Source of the DNA: JACPSX01 sp035288405 [NCBI: bacterium]
GTDB lineage: Bacteria > JACPSX01
DNA: 6,547 bases
Reading direction: 5' to 3'
NCBI GenBank assembly: GCA_035288405.1
Contig: DATEAK010000164.1
Span: forward strand, 1 to 6,547
Position numbers and translations under genes: made by a program. Below are positions 1 through 5,923 of this stretch, piece after piece. The notes below the pieces were generated by a model that made no database searches, was not told where the DNA came from, and saw only the letters and a list, made by a program, of their open reading frames with translations. Position 1 is the first letter of the stretch. Every line of letters starts with the position of its first letter.

Positions 1-123
1 TGCAGTCTCAATTTGTGTCTCTCGTTGCTTCGTTTGGGTTCCCGGGTCTTTTTGCTTCGCCATGTATCCCTTCCAACTCCTCATTTCTCAAGGGTCATTT
101 TCCCCAAGCCGATGAGAACCAGG

Positions 124-139
124 TGGCACAGCTGTTGCA
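124..139 (+). promoter_or_regulatory. Sigma-54 (RpoN) -24/-12 promoter upstream of the cNMP-binding/motAB genes
   Basis: The sequence reads TGGCAC, five bases (AGCTG), then TTGCA. This matches the established RpoN consensus TGGCACG-N4-TTGCW at nearly every position, with the invariant GG (125-126) and GC (137-138) at the correct spacing. Transcription would start near 150, leaving a leader of about 50 bases before the ATG at 202. Sigma-54 promoters need an activator ATPase bound upstream; only 123 bases are visible there and I recognise no activator site. Its position also argues that the open frame running back to base 13 is not coding. Control of motility genes by RpoN is common in Proteobacteria, which fits motAB downstream. 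Confidence 0.72.
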
Positions 140-201
140 AGGGTGTAAGACAACGGCGTATCTCCTGGTCTGAGAGCCAGGAAGAAATTGGGAGGATACT
201 C

Positions 202-612
202 ATGGAGGGGATTCATCACCAGGAAAAATTCAAAAAAGGAGACGTAATCCTCCGGGAGGGCACCGTCAGCGACGCCGCTTACGTGATTGTCTTCGGAAAG
301 GTGGAAATCTCCAGACAGCTCGATGGCAAGCGGGTGATCATCGAACAACTTGCCGAAGGAGAGATGTTTGGAGAAATGGGCGTGATCTCTAAGGGCCTGC
401 GTACCGCCACGGTAACCGCAGCGGATGATCTCGTGGTCGGAGTAATTGACTATACCACGTTCGACGAACAGTTCGTTCATCTCCCTCGCAGCGTGCGGTT
501 ACTGATCGAAACCCTGGTCAAACGGGTCGAGAGAACTTCAAAGCATCTGTCCAATGTGGCCGTCAACCTGGACAAGGCCAAAAAATTGATCGACGCCCTC
601 AAGAGAGATTGA
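202..612 (+). CDS. Stand-alone cyclic-nucleotide-binding-domain protein (CRP-like cNMP fold)
   Basis: A 136-residue soluble protein made almost entirely of one cyclic-nucleotide-binding beta-roll. An early strand carries the 'KKGDVILREG' signature (11-20). The phosphate-binding cassette follows around 56-70, 'FGEMGVISKGLRTAT', keeping the Glu (58) and Arg (67) that normally contact the ribose and cyclic phosphate, so ligand binding is plausible. The C-terminal third is charged and probably helical, with no helix-turn-helix, so it is unlikely to be a CRP-type DNA-binding regulator. ATG at 202 is chosen because GGGAGG (190-195) lies six bases upstream and the family homology begins just after it; an open frame extends back to 13 but crosses the sigma-54 promoter. 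The gene lies 209 bases before motA on the same strand, so a role in controlling the stator is inferred from position only. The ligand (cAMP, cGMP or other) cannot be read from sequence. Confidence 0.85.
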   Translation: MEGIHHQEKFKKGDVILREGTVSDAAYVIVFGKVEISRQLDGKRVIIEQLAEGEMFGEMGVISKGLRTATVTAADDLVVGVIDYTTFDEQFVHLPRSVRLLIETLVKRVERTSKHLSNVAVNLDKAKKLIDALKRD

Positions 613-619
613 TCCAGGA

Positions 620-647
620 CCTTCAGCAGAAGGAATACCCTGCGGGT
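620..647 (+). other. Two small adjacent hairpins just after the cNMP-binding gene
   Basis: CCTTC (620-624) and GAAGG (629-633) form a perfect 5-bp stem with a 4-base loop, starting 7 bases after the stop codon. ACCC (637-640) and GGGT (644-647) can form a second 4-bp stem. No U-tract follows, so this is not a standard intrinsic terminator. It may stabilise or process the mRNA between the first gene and motA, or be chance. Confidence 0.2.
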
Positions 648-708
648 CAAAGGATTTCCCACCAGTCCAATCCGCCTCTGACTCACGGAAAATCAACAGG
701 AAACCTCA

Positions 709-831
709 GTGCGATCCCTTGAAGTACTGCTAATGAAAGTCGACCAGGCAGTCGATAAGAACCCGCGTAGAGAATGCCTGGGAGCGAAAAGACGGTTGAC
801 ACTTCTTAGCAGGCCAATTGAATGGATATAA
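709..831 (+). CDS. Possible 40-codon small ORF overlapping the motA start
   Basis: An open frame from GTG (709) to TAA (829-831) encodes 40 residues, rich in Arg and Lys, with an internal ATG at 733. AGGA (698-701) lies seven bases before the GTG. Its stop overlaps the first ten bases of motA in a different frame, an arrangement that could couple motA translation to it; motA itself has only a weak ribosome-binding site (AGCAGG, 808-813). I recognise no family and the ORF is short enough to be chance. Confidence 0.15.
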   Translation: MRSLEVLLMKVDQAVDKNPRRECLGAKRRLTLLSRPIEWI

Positions 832-1592
832 CAAGCGTCGTCGGGCTCATTCTGGCATTTGTGTCTATTATCGGCGGCCAGGTTCTGGAAGGTGGAAGTA
901 TTACCGCCATCATCCAGCCCACCGCCGCCCTTATCGTTCTTGGAGGCACAATCGGGGCCACCATGCTCAGCACCCCTCTGGCTGATTTCCTGCGGGGACT
1001 CGGGCTGATTCGAAGCGTCTTCTTCGATCCCAAGTCCAATGCCGAAGAAATCAAGACGTTCCTCGTGGAGGTATCCTCGGTGGCCCGCAGAGACGGCGTG
1101 CTGGCCCTGGAAAACCGCCTGCACGACACTCCGGATCCTTTGATCGGGAAAGCTCTCCGGCACGTCGTGGATGGACTGGAACCCGCGTTCATCAAAGATC
1201 TCCTGGAGTCCGAGATCAACATCCACGAAAGCAAGGAAGAAGCCGCTCTCAAGATGTTCGAAGCGGCGGGAGGATTCGCCCCCACGATCGGTATTCTCGG
1301 CGCCGTCCTGGGCCTTATCCACACCATGGAAAACCTGGCCGATCCTAGCAAGATCGGAGAAGGAATTGCAGTGGCCTTCGTAGCCACCGTCTACGGTGTC
1401 GGCTCCGCAAACCTTGTGTTTCTCCCCATAGCCAACAAGCTGAAACGGAAGCTCAAGCTTCGGGGTCTCATCCAGGAAATGATCATGCAAGGAGTCCTCG
1501 CCATTCAGGAAGGGATCAACCCCCGAATTGTGGAAGAGCGCCTGAAGGTTTACCTGGAGAAGAAAAAAGAAGAAGTGACGAAGGCCGCTTGA
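822..1592 (+). CDS. motA: Flagellar motor stator protein MotA (MotC/PomA-like)
   Basis: Inner-membrane subunit of the flagellar stator, which with MotB forms the ion channel that powers rotation. The 256 residues match the shorter MotC/PomA branch rather than E. coli MotA (295). There are four hydrophobic segments: about 5-22, 28-50, 150-170 and 181-204. The large cytoplasmic loop carries Arg89 and Glu97, spaced like E. coli Arg90 and Glu98, which contact the rotor protein FliG. The channel prolines are present: Pro154 in 'FAPTIGILGAVLGLIH' and Pro202 in 'FLPIANKLK' (E. coli Pro173 and Pro222). The N-terminus 'MDITSVVGLILAFVSIIGG' is typical of MotC-type proteins, supporting the ATG at 822 despite a weak ribosome-binding site. 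motB follows nine bases after the stop. I cannot tell proton from sodium use by sequence alone. No other flagellar gene is in the window. Confidence 0.95.
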   Translation: MDITSVVGLILAFVSIIGGQVLEGGSITAIIQPTAALIVLGGTIGATMLSTPLADFLRGLGLIRSVFFDPKSNAEEIKTFLVEVSSVARRDGVLALENRLHDTPDPLIGKALRHVVDGLEPAFIKDLLESEINIHESKEEAALKMFEAAGGFAPTIGILGAVLGLIHTMENLADPSKIGEGIAVAFVATVYGVGSANLVFLPIANKLKRKLKLRGLIQEMIMQGVLAIQEGINPRIVEERLKVYLEKKKEEVTKAA

Positions 1593-1601
1593 GGAACCAC
1601 A

Positions 1602-2474
1602 ATGGCTCAAAAGAAAAAAGAAGAAGCTCCCGAAAACCACGAACGCTGGCTGGTTTCTTACGCCGACTTTATCACTCTTCTCTTCGCCTTTTTTGTGGTC
1701 ATGTACTCCATCTCCGAAGTGAACGCGAAGAAAATGAAGAGAGTGGGAGCCTCTTTCCAGAGTGCCTTCAACTTCATCGGCCTCGCCGGCCGCAACAAGC
1801 CCTCCATCTTCCCCACCGAGCAGAAGGAGCAGGCCGTCAGCCTCCCCTTGGGGGACAAAATGGCCGGGCGCGGAGAAGGGGAAGGGGGCTGGGACGTCAT
1901 TCTGGCCCAGATCCAGAACGAAATCCTGAAAGCTCTGTCGGAAGAAATCCAGATTCGCAAAATCAAAGATTTGGCCCGCCTGAGCATCGACGAGCGAGGT
2001 CTCGTGGTGAGCCTGGCAGCCAACGAATTCTACCGCCCGGGAGATGCCCAGCTGATCCCCGACCTCCTGCCGGTCGTCGATAAGCTGGCAGAAATCTTAA
2101 AACCTCTGAAAGTTCCCATCCGCATTGAAGGACATACGGATAATACACCGATTATTACGAAGGCCTATCCCTCCAACTGGGAACTCTCCACAACCCGGGC
2201 CATCAATCTGGTCCGGTATCTCACCGAGCGCTACGGCATTGATCCCCGCCGGTTCTCCGCGGCGGGTTACGGTGAATTTCGCCCGCTGGTGTCCAATGAC
2301 TCTGAGGAAGGGAAGAGAATGAATCGGCGTGTGGATATCGTGATCCTGAACATCAAGGAGAACCATGTCGAGCCCAGTCCTTACGGTTCCGTTCCCACAG
2401 CTTCCACAGTCCTGGACAAGGAAACAGGGAGAGGCCTCACCGAGATCTCAGGTCCCGCCCGGAGAAAATATTGA
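1602..2474 (+). CDS. motB: Flagellar motor stator protein MotB (MotD-like, OmpA C-terminal domain)
   Basis: Partner of MotA: a single transmembrane helix forming the ion pathway and a periplasmic domain that anchors the stator to peptidoglycan. After a short Lys/Glu-rich cytoplasmic N-terminus the helix reads 'RWLVSYADFITLLFAFFVVM' (15-34), containing the universally conserved ion-carrying Asp22. A plug/linker region follows. The OmpA-like peptidoglycan-binding domain covers about 130-250, with 'GHTDN' (177-181), 'NWELSTTRA' from Asn192, 'GYGE' and 'NRRVDI'. A tail of about 40 residues after the domain is polar and probably disordered. Total length 290. The ribosome-binding site TGAGGA (1590-1595) overlaps the motA stop codon, six bases before the ATG, so the two genes are almost certainly cotranscribed and translationally linked. 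Confidence 0.95.
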   Translation: MAQKKKEEAPENHERWLVSYADFITLLFAFFVVMYSISEVNAKKMKRVGASFQSAFNFIGLAGRNKPSIFPTEQKEQAVSLPLGDKMAGRGEGEGGWDVILAQIQNEILKALSEEIQIRKIKDLARLSIDERGLVVSLAANEFYRPGDAQLIPDLLPVVDKLAEILKPLKVPIRIEGHTDNTPIITKAYPSNWELSTTRAINLVRYLTERYGIDPRRFSAAGYGEFRPLVSNDSEEGKRMNRRVDIVILNIKENHVEPSPYGSVPTASTVLDKETGRGLTEISGPARRKY

Positions 2475-2533
2475 CAAGTGCGGGCCAACTGCCGCACCAT
2501 ACCTTGCAATTCCAAATCGCCGTGGGGGAATCT

Positions 2534-3304
2534 ATGGACCTGGGACTAAGAGATAAGGCTGTTCTCATCACGGGTGGAAGCCGGGGTCTCGGCAAAGCCA
2601 TGGCCGCCGGATTTGCCGCCGAAGGATGCCGCGTTGCCCTCTGCGCTCGAGGACAAGAGAAGCTGGAATCGGCTGCCGAGGAGCTACGAGCCCTCGGGGC
2701 CACGGTTCTTGCTCTCCGCGCCGATGTGACCCGCGAGGAAGAGGCCAGGGCACTCGTGGAAGAGGCGACGCTCCGGTTCGGGAGCGTCGACGTCCTCGTA
2801 AACAACGTGGGAGGGTCACGGCCCGGAGGGGTTCTCGAAACCGAAGATCATGACTGGACCGAGATTCTGGCTCTCAACCTCTTGGCGACGGTGCGGATGT
2901 GCCGGCTTGTAGTTCCCGGCATGAAAGAGCGCCGCAGCGGGCGCATCATCAACATCGCCTCGATTTTCGGCCGCGAGTGGGGGGGCTCCATGATCTACAA
3001 TGCAGCCAAGGCCGGGGTCATCAGTTTCTCCAAATTCCTCTCGAGGGAGCTGGCGCCTTATAACATTCTGGTCAACAGCGTTGCGCCAGGCTCCATTCTC
3101 TTTCCCGGGGGAAACTGGGAACGTCGTCAGAAGGAAAATCCGGAAGCCATCGCCCGCTTTGTTGTCCAGGAACTCCCCCTGGGACGCTTCGGCCGTCCCG
3201 AGGAGATAGCCCACATGGTGGTTTTTCTCGCCTCCGAAAAGGCCAGTCTGGTCTCCGGAGCCTCCATTGCCGTGGATGGATCCCAATCCCGCTCCCTCAT
3301 TTAA
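2534..3304 (+). CDS. Short-chain dehydrogenase/reductase (classical SDR, FabG-like fold)
   Basis: A 256-residue classical SDR, the usual length for the family, expected to be a soluble NAD(P)(H)-dependent oxidoreductase. The cofactor motif is 'TGGSRGLG' (13-20), Asp64 follows strand 3, and 'NNVGG' (90-94) replaces the usual NNAG. The catalytic tetrad is complete: Asn115, Ser143, Tyr155 and Lys159 ('YNAAK'). Ser and Tyr are 12 residues apart against 13 in E. coli FabG. Arg17 and Arg39 hint at NADP(H) preference. The C-terminus 'GASIAVDG' is standard. The ATG at 2534 is preferred, with GGGGGA (2524-2529) upstream; an in-frame TTG at 2471 overlaps the motB stop and would add 21 residues with no family similarity. 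Substrate is not predictable. It follows motB by 59 bases, but nothing in its function suggests a motility role. Confidence 0.9.
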   Translation: MDLGLRDKAVLITGGSRGLGKAMAAGFAAEGCRVALCARGQEKLESAAEELRALGATVLALRADVTREEEARALVEEATLRFGSVDVLVNNVGGSRPGGVLETEDHDWTEILALNLLATVRMCRLVVPGMKERRSGRIINIASIFGREWGGSMIYNAAKAGVISFSKFLSRELAPYNILVNSVAPGSILFPGGNWERRQKENPEAIARFVVQELPLGRFGRPEEIAHMVVFLASEKASLVSGASIAVDGSQSRSLI

Positions 3305-3333
3305 AGCAACCCTTTCTAAGAACACCCTTGAGC

Positions 3334-3485
3334 ATGGCGGATCCGCTGAACCTCAAAGAGATCGAAGACATCACGTTCAGCAGCGGCTGCGGTGTAAAAT
3401 CGGTGGTAGCCCCGTGCGCATGGTTAACCTGATCATCACCGGAGCGATCAAGAGCCGCACGAGCCATATCCACATCGATCCGTAG
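3334..3485 (+). pseudogene. Degraded fragment of a GspE/PilB-type secretion or pilus ATPase
   Basis: Two adjacent pieces in different frames resemble successive parts of type II secretion/type IV pilus ATPases. From ATG 3334 the translation begins 'MADPLNLKEIEDITF' and continues through 'GVKSVVAP', like the N-terminal T2SSE_N/MshEN domain ('AMADPLN..AI.D....G..V.PVVAP'); it stops at 3430-3432. From 3414, in another frame, 'VRMVNLIITGAIKS' then 'TSHIHIDP' matches the start of the ATPase core ('VRLVN.II..AIK..ASDIHIEP'), stopping at 3483-3485. The sequence normally between the pieces is missing, as are Walker A and B. Further on in the second frame, 'LELEPPR' (about 3507-3527) could be a trace of the later 'vLhEvlePP' region, which would extend the remnant. 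The rest of 3305-3626 holds no intact gene. No ribosome-binding site precedes 3334. I read this as a decayed gene copy; it is recognised by motif memory, not by alignment. Confidence 0.55.
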
Positions 3486-3626
3486 GAAACCGAAGCCTCC
3501 TCTGAATTGGAACTGGAACCGCCAAGGACATCCTTGCCCCAGCGATGGCCAGAACGTATAATTCATTCTTGTTCAGATCCACAAGCGAGTGCTTCATCAG
3601 CTGGTCCACGAAACGAGGAGGGGCCT

Positions 3627-4439
3627 ATGAAACGAGCCCGGTTTGCTCTTTTGACTCTGATCTCCTGGATTTTGCTCCTCATCGTGGCGGTGGGTCCGGC
3701 CGCAGGAGGCTGCAAGGACTTAAACCTTGTCGAGAAATTCCCCCGCAGGCTCCTGGGGTTGTTGAGCCCCAAGAAGGCCGCCGCGGCCCAAGGGGATGTG
3801 AAGATCCAGTGGTTTGGCCACAACTATTTTCTCATCACCTCGAGCCAGGGAACACAAATCGCCACGGATCCCTTCGGCCGCATCGGTTATCCCATTCCGG
3901 AAATCTACCCTCACGTCATTACCGTGGGCCGCGAACACCCAAACCATAACAGCGTCGGACTGGTGGGGGGACACCCTCCGGTTCTCCGGGGGCTGGCCGG
4001 CAGAGGGGAAGAGTGGAATCGGGTGGACACTCACATCCGGGAAGTTCACATCTTCAATATCCCCATCTACCAGAGGGGGTTTGCGGGCCAGTACAAAGGC
4101 GCCGCCTTTGTCTTTGAGGCAGATGACCTGTGCATTGCTCACCTGGGAGATCTGGGCAGCGAGATGAATGAGGATCAGCTGGCGGCCCTGGGCAAGGTTG
4201 ATGTTGTGCTGATTCCCATCGGCGGGCAGTTCACCATGGATCCCATCACGGCGAAAGAGGTCATGGCCCAAATCAAACCCAAGATCGCGATACCTATGCA
4301 TTTCTACGACAACGAGAGGCTCCTGTCGGAATTCCTGAAAGGGAACTGGCGGAGTGTGCGCTTCGAGTCGGATACTCTGGTGGTGAACAAGAGCACCTTG
4401 CCTCCCAAGACGGAAGTAGTCTCCTTACACCACCGCTGA
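3627..4439 (+). CDS. Exported UlaG-like metallo-beta-lactamase-fold protein with altered metal site
   Basis: A 270-residue protein with a basic start and hydrophobic segment (8-22) forming a signal peptide. 'AAGGC' ending at Cys29 is a weak lipobox, so it may be a lipoprotein. The mature part follows the UlaG-like (COG2220) metallo-beta-lactamase pattern: 'WFGHNYFLI' (62-70), 'TDPFG' (80-84), 'HLGDLG' (172-177), 'LIPIGG' (195-200) and 'IPMHF' (222-226). The metal-binding motif expected as HxHxDH reads R102-E-H104-P-N106-H107, and the next expected ligand, usually in 'PxYH', appears as Gln149 in 'PIYQ'. Asp175 and His225 remain. It may therefore bind metal differently or be catalytically inactive; the substrate is unknown. 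The ATG at 3627 has a strong GAGGAGGGG site (3615-3623) and directly precedes the signal peptide; an in-frame TTG at 3507 lies in the remnant region and is unlikely. Confidence 0.82.
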   Translation: MKRARFALLTLISWILLLIVAVGPAAGGCKDLNLVEKFPRRLLGLLSPKKAAAAQGDVKIQWFGHNYFLITSSQGTQIATDPFGRIGYPIPEIYPHVITVGREHPNHNSVGLVGGHPPVLRGLAGRGEEWNRVDTHIREVHIFNIPIYQRGFAGQYKGAAFVFEADDLCIAHLGDLGSEMNEDQLAALGKVDVVLIPIGGQFTMDPITAKEVMAQIKPKIAIPMHFYDNERLLSEFLKGNWRSVRFESDTLVVNKSTLPPKTEVVSLHHR

Positions 4440-4514
4440 GTCTCAAGAATCGCCGATCGATTTCTCAAGCAAAGGGAAGAACTCCGGCGGGGACCTCGCC
4501 CAGGGGGAGAAAAA

Positions 4515-5249
4515 GTGATCTCAGTCCCCTGCCTCAAGCGGGAATTCGAGTATAACCCTGGGGACGAGTGGCGCAGCCGGGAACATCGTCTCAGCTCGAC
4601 TTTGATGGAACGCCTCGATGGCATCGAGGGCCTGAAAAATTTCACGGCCATCGATGTGGGCTGCGGTCAGGGCCGTCTGACCCTCCATCTGGCGAGTCGG
4701 ACCGCGCGCGTCGTGGGAATCGACTGGGATCCTTCTCAGATTGATCTTGCCAGAGCGCGGGCGGAAGAGTTACATTTCACCCACGTCAAATGTGTCTGTG
4801 GGGACGCGGAAAAGATCGAGTACCGGGACCTGGTCACCGGCGGTTCCGTTCACCTGGTGGTATCCAACTTGTGCATGTCCGATGCCATCATGAGTCGTGC
4901 TTACCGTGCACTGGATCGAGGCGGTATTTTTCTGTTCGAGGCATTCCACCGCAGCCAGTGGCAGGAGACGGGAATCCCTTCCCGGTTCGCACAGTCTGAG
5001 GGGGAAGTTGACGCCACCCTGCGGAAGTTGGGCTTTCGGGTCCAATACCTCGGAGTCGAGCAGGACGTCGTACGTTTTCATGACATAGAAGAATTTCTGG
5101 AATCCGGAATTGTTTCCGGGCAGCTTCGGGAAAAATGGGAAACGGATGGACGATGGACCGGACTATTGTCTTCTTTTAAACAGGGGAGCTGTCGGTTGAC
5201 GGTCCGGGGTCATCTCATCGCCAAAGCCACTAAGGAGGGGAAAACGTAG
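4515..5249 (+). CDS. Class I SAM-dependent methyltransferase, substrate unknown
   Basis: A 244-residue Rossmann-fold methyltransferase. Motif I is 'AIDVGCGQGRL' (45-55), which binds S-adenosylmethionine. 'GIDWDP' (68-73) carries the acidic residue that contacts the ribose. 'CGDAEKI' (95-101) is the adenine-side motif, and 'HLVVSNLCMS' (113-122) stands at motif IV with His in place of the usual Asp. 'LDRGGIFLFEAFH' resembles the post-IV region of small-molecule methyltransferases, but the substrate cannot be read. The start is GTG at 4515 with AGGGGGAG (4502-4509) five bases upstream; no ATG fits. The frame is open back to the preceding gene's TGA (4437-4439), with no canonical start in between. 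The stop TAG abuts an ATG for the uracil-DNA glycosylase, so the two are probably cotranscribed; a functional link is possible but unproven. Confidence 0.82.
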   Translation: MISVPCLKREFEYNPGDEWRSREHRLSSTLMERLDGIEGLKNFTAIDVGCGQGRLTLHLASRTARVVGIDWDPSQIDLARARAEELHFTHVKCVCGDAEKIEYRDLVTGGSVHLVVSNLCMSDAIMSRAYRALDRGGIFLFEAFHRSQWQETGIPSRFAQSEGEVDATLRKLGFRVQYLGVEQDVVRFHDIEEFLESGIVSGQLREKWETDGRWTGLLSSFKQGSCRLTVRGHLIAKATKEGKT

Positions 5250-5267
5250 ATGGAAGAGGAGGAACGG

Positions 5268-5858
5268 ATGAGCACTCTCGAGGGGCTCAGAGAGCAGGCC
5301 ATGGGCTGCACACTCTGCCCGCTGTCGCAATCCCGCACCCAGGTGGTCTTCGGAGCGGGGAATCCCAGGGCCCGGGTCTTGTTCATCGGCGAGGCCCCCG
5401 GCTACCACGAAGATCTCAAAGGAGAGCCTTTTGTAGGCTCCGCGGGCCGACTCCTCACAGAGCTTTTGGAAAGCATCGGCCTGAAACGAACCGACATCTA
5501 CATCGCGAACGTCATCAAATGCCGCCCCCCGGGAAACCGCAATCCTCTTCCGGAAGAAATCGAACACTGCAAACCCTACCTCATGAAGCAGATCGATCTG
5601 ATCAAGCCGAAAATCGTATGCACTTTGGGGAATTTCTCGACCCAGCTCCTTCTCAATAAGAAAATCGGGGTCAGCAAACTGCGTGGGCAATCGTTTCTAC
5701 TCAACGGATACACGGTGGTCCCCATGTACCATCCCGCGGCAGCACTGCATCAGGGAGGGCTTCTGGTTTCCCTCAAGGAAGATTTTACCAATCTGAAGAA
5801 CCTCTTGGAGTCCGGCAGTGAGCCGACTCAAGTGACCGAGCAGATGACCCTCTTCTAG
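5268..5858 (+). CDS. Family-4 uracil-DNA glycosylase (4Fe-4S type, UDGa)
   Basis: Removes uracil arising in DNA by cytosine deamination or dUMP misincorporation, starting base-excision repair. The four iron-sulfur Cys ligands are Cys14 and Cys17 ('GCTLCPL') and Cys85 and Cys101 (separated by 15 residues). Motif I is 'GEAPGYHED' (41-49), followed by 'GEPFVGSAGRLL'; 'NVIKCRPPGNRNP' is the typical family-4 segment and 'MYHPAAAL' (153-160) carries the catalytic-site His155. The length of 196 residues is normal. Two starts compete: ATG 5268, with AGGAGG (5257-5262) five bases upstream, and ATG 5250, which touches the methyltransferase stop and has AGGAGG 11 bases upstream. The extra residues (MEEEER) are encoded by the ribosome-binding site itself, so 5268 is preferred. 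The protein ends in 'QMTLF' (192-196), resembling a bacterial sliding-clamp-binding peptide. Confidence 0.93.
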   Translation: MSTLEGLREQAMGCTLCPLSQSRTQVVFGAGNPRARVLFIGEAPGYHEDLKGEPFVGSAGRLLTELLESIGLKRTDIYIANVIKCRPPGNRNPLPEEIEHCKPYLMKQIDLIKPKIVCTLGNFSTQLLLNKKIGVSKLRGQSFLLNGYTVVPMYHPAAALHQGGLLVSLKEDFTNLKNLLESGSEPTQVTEQMTLF

Positions 5859-5923
5859 TGCAGGATCGATCCACGAACTCGAATCCTCTTGGCCGAGAAT
5901 CCGGCCTAGCTAGATCCGCTGGG

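Noticed and set aside
25-59. 8-bp direct repeat TTGCTTCG (25-32 and 52-59) as an activator-binding site upstream of the sigma-54 promoter
   Set aside because: Too short, not an inverted repeat like known activator sites, and expected by chance in this T/C-rich stretch.
13-201. In-frame upstream extension of the cNMP-binding gene (63 extra codons)
   Set aside because: It crosses the sigma-54 promoter, encodes a low-complexity, Arg/Ser-rich peptide with no domain similarity, and the ATG at 202 has a strong ribosome-binding site.
796-832. TTGACA (796-801) with TATAAC (827-832) as a sigma-70 promoter for motA
   Set aside because: The spacer would be 25 bases, too long, and the -10 lies inside the motA coding sequence.
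693-1640. Long minus-strand open frame opposite motA (about 315 codons)
   Set aside because: The motA reading is unmistakable; this is the antisense shadow of a GC-rich gene and its translation has no recognisable domain.
1589-2083. Alternative + strand frame overlapping motB (164 codons)
   Set aside because: Arg/Pro-rich translation typical of an out-of-frame reading of motB.
2471-2505. TTGACA at the motB stop as a promoter for the SDR gene, with a GTGCGG/CCGCAC hairpin (2478-2497)
   Set aside because: No acceptable -10 element occurs at 16-19 bases, and the hairpin has no U-tract, so neither a promoter nor a terminator can be supported.
4486-4503. GC-rich dyad before the methyltransferase as a terminator of the preceding gene
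   Set aside because: The stem is only about five pairs and is followed by a purine-rich ribosome-binding site, not a T-run.
5891-5913. GGCCG/CGGCC hairpin and CTAGCTAG palindrome after the glycosylase as a terminator
   Set aside because: Stem of five pairs without a T-run, and the stretch may be coding if the acyltransferase begins at the GTG at 5858.
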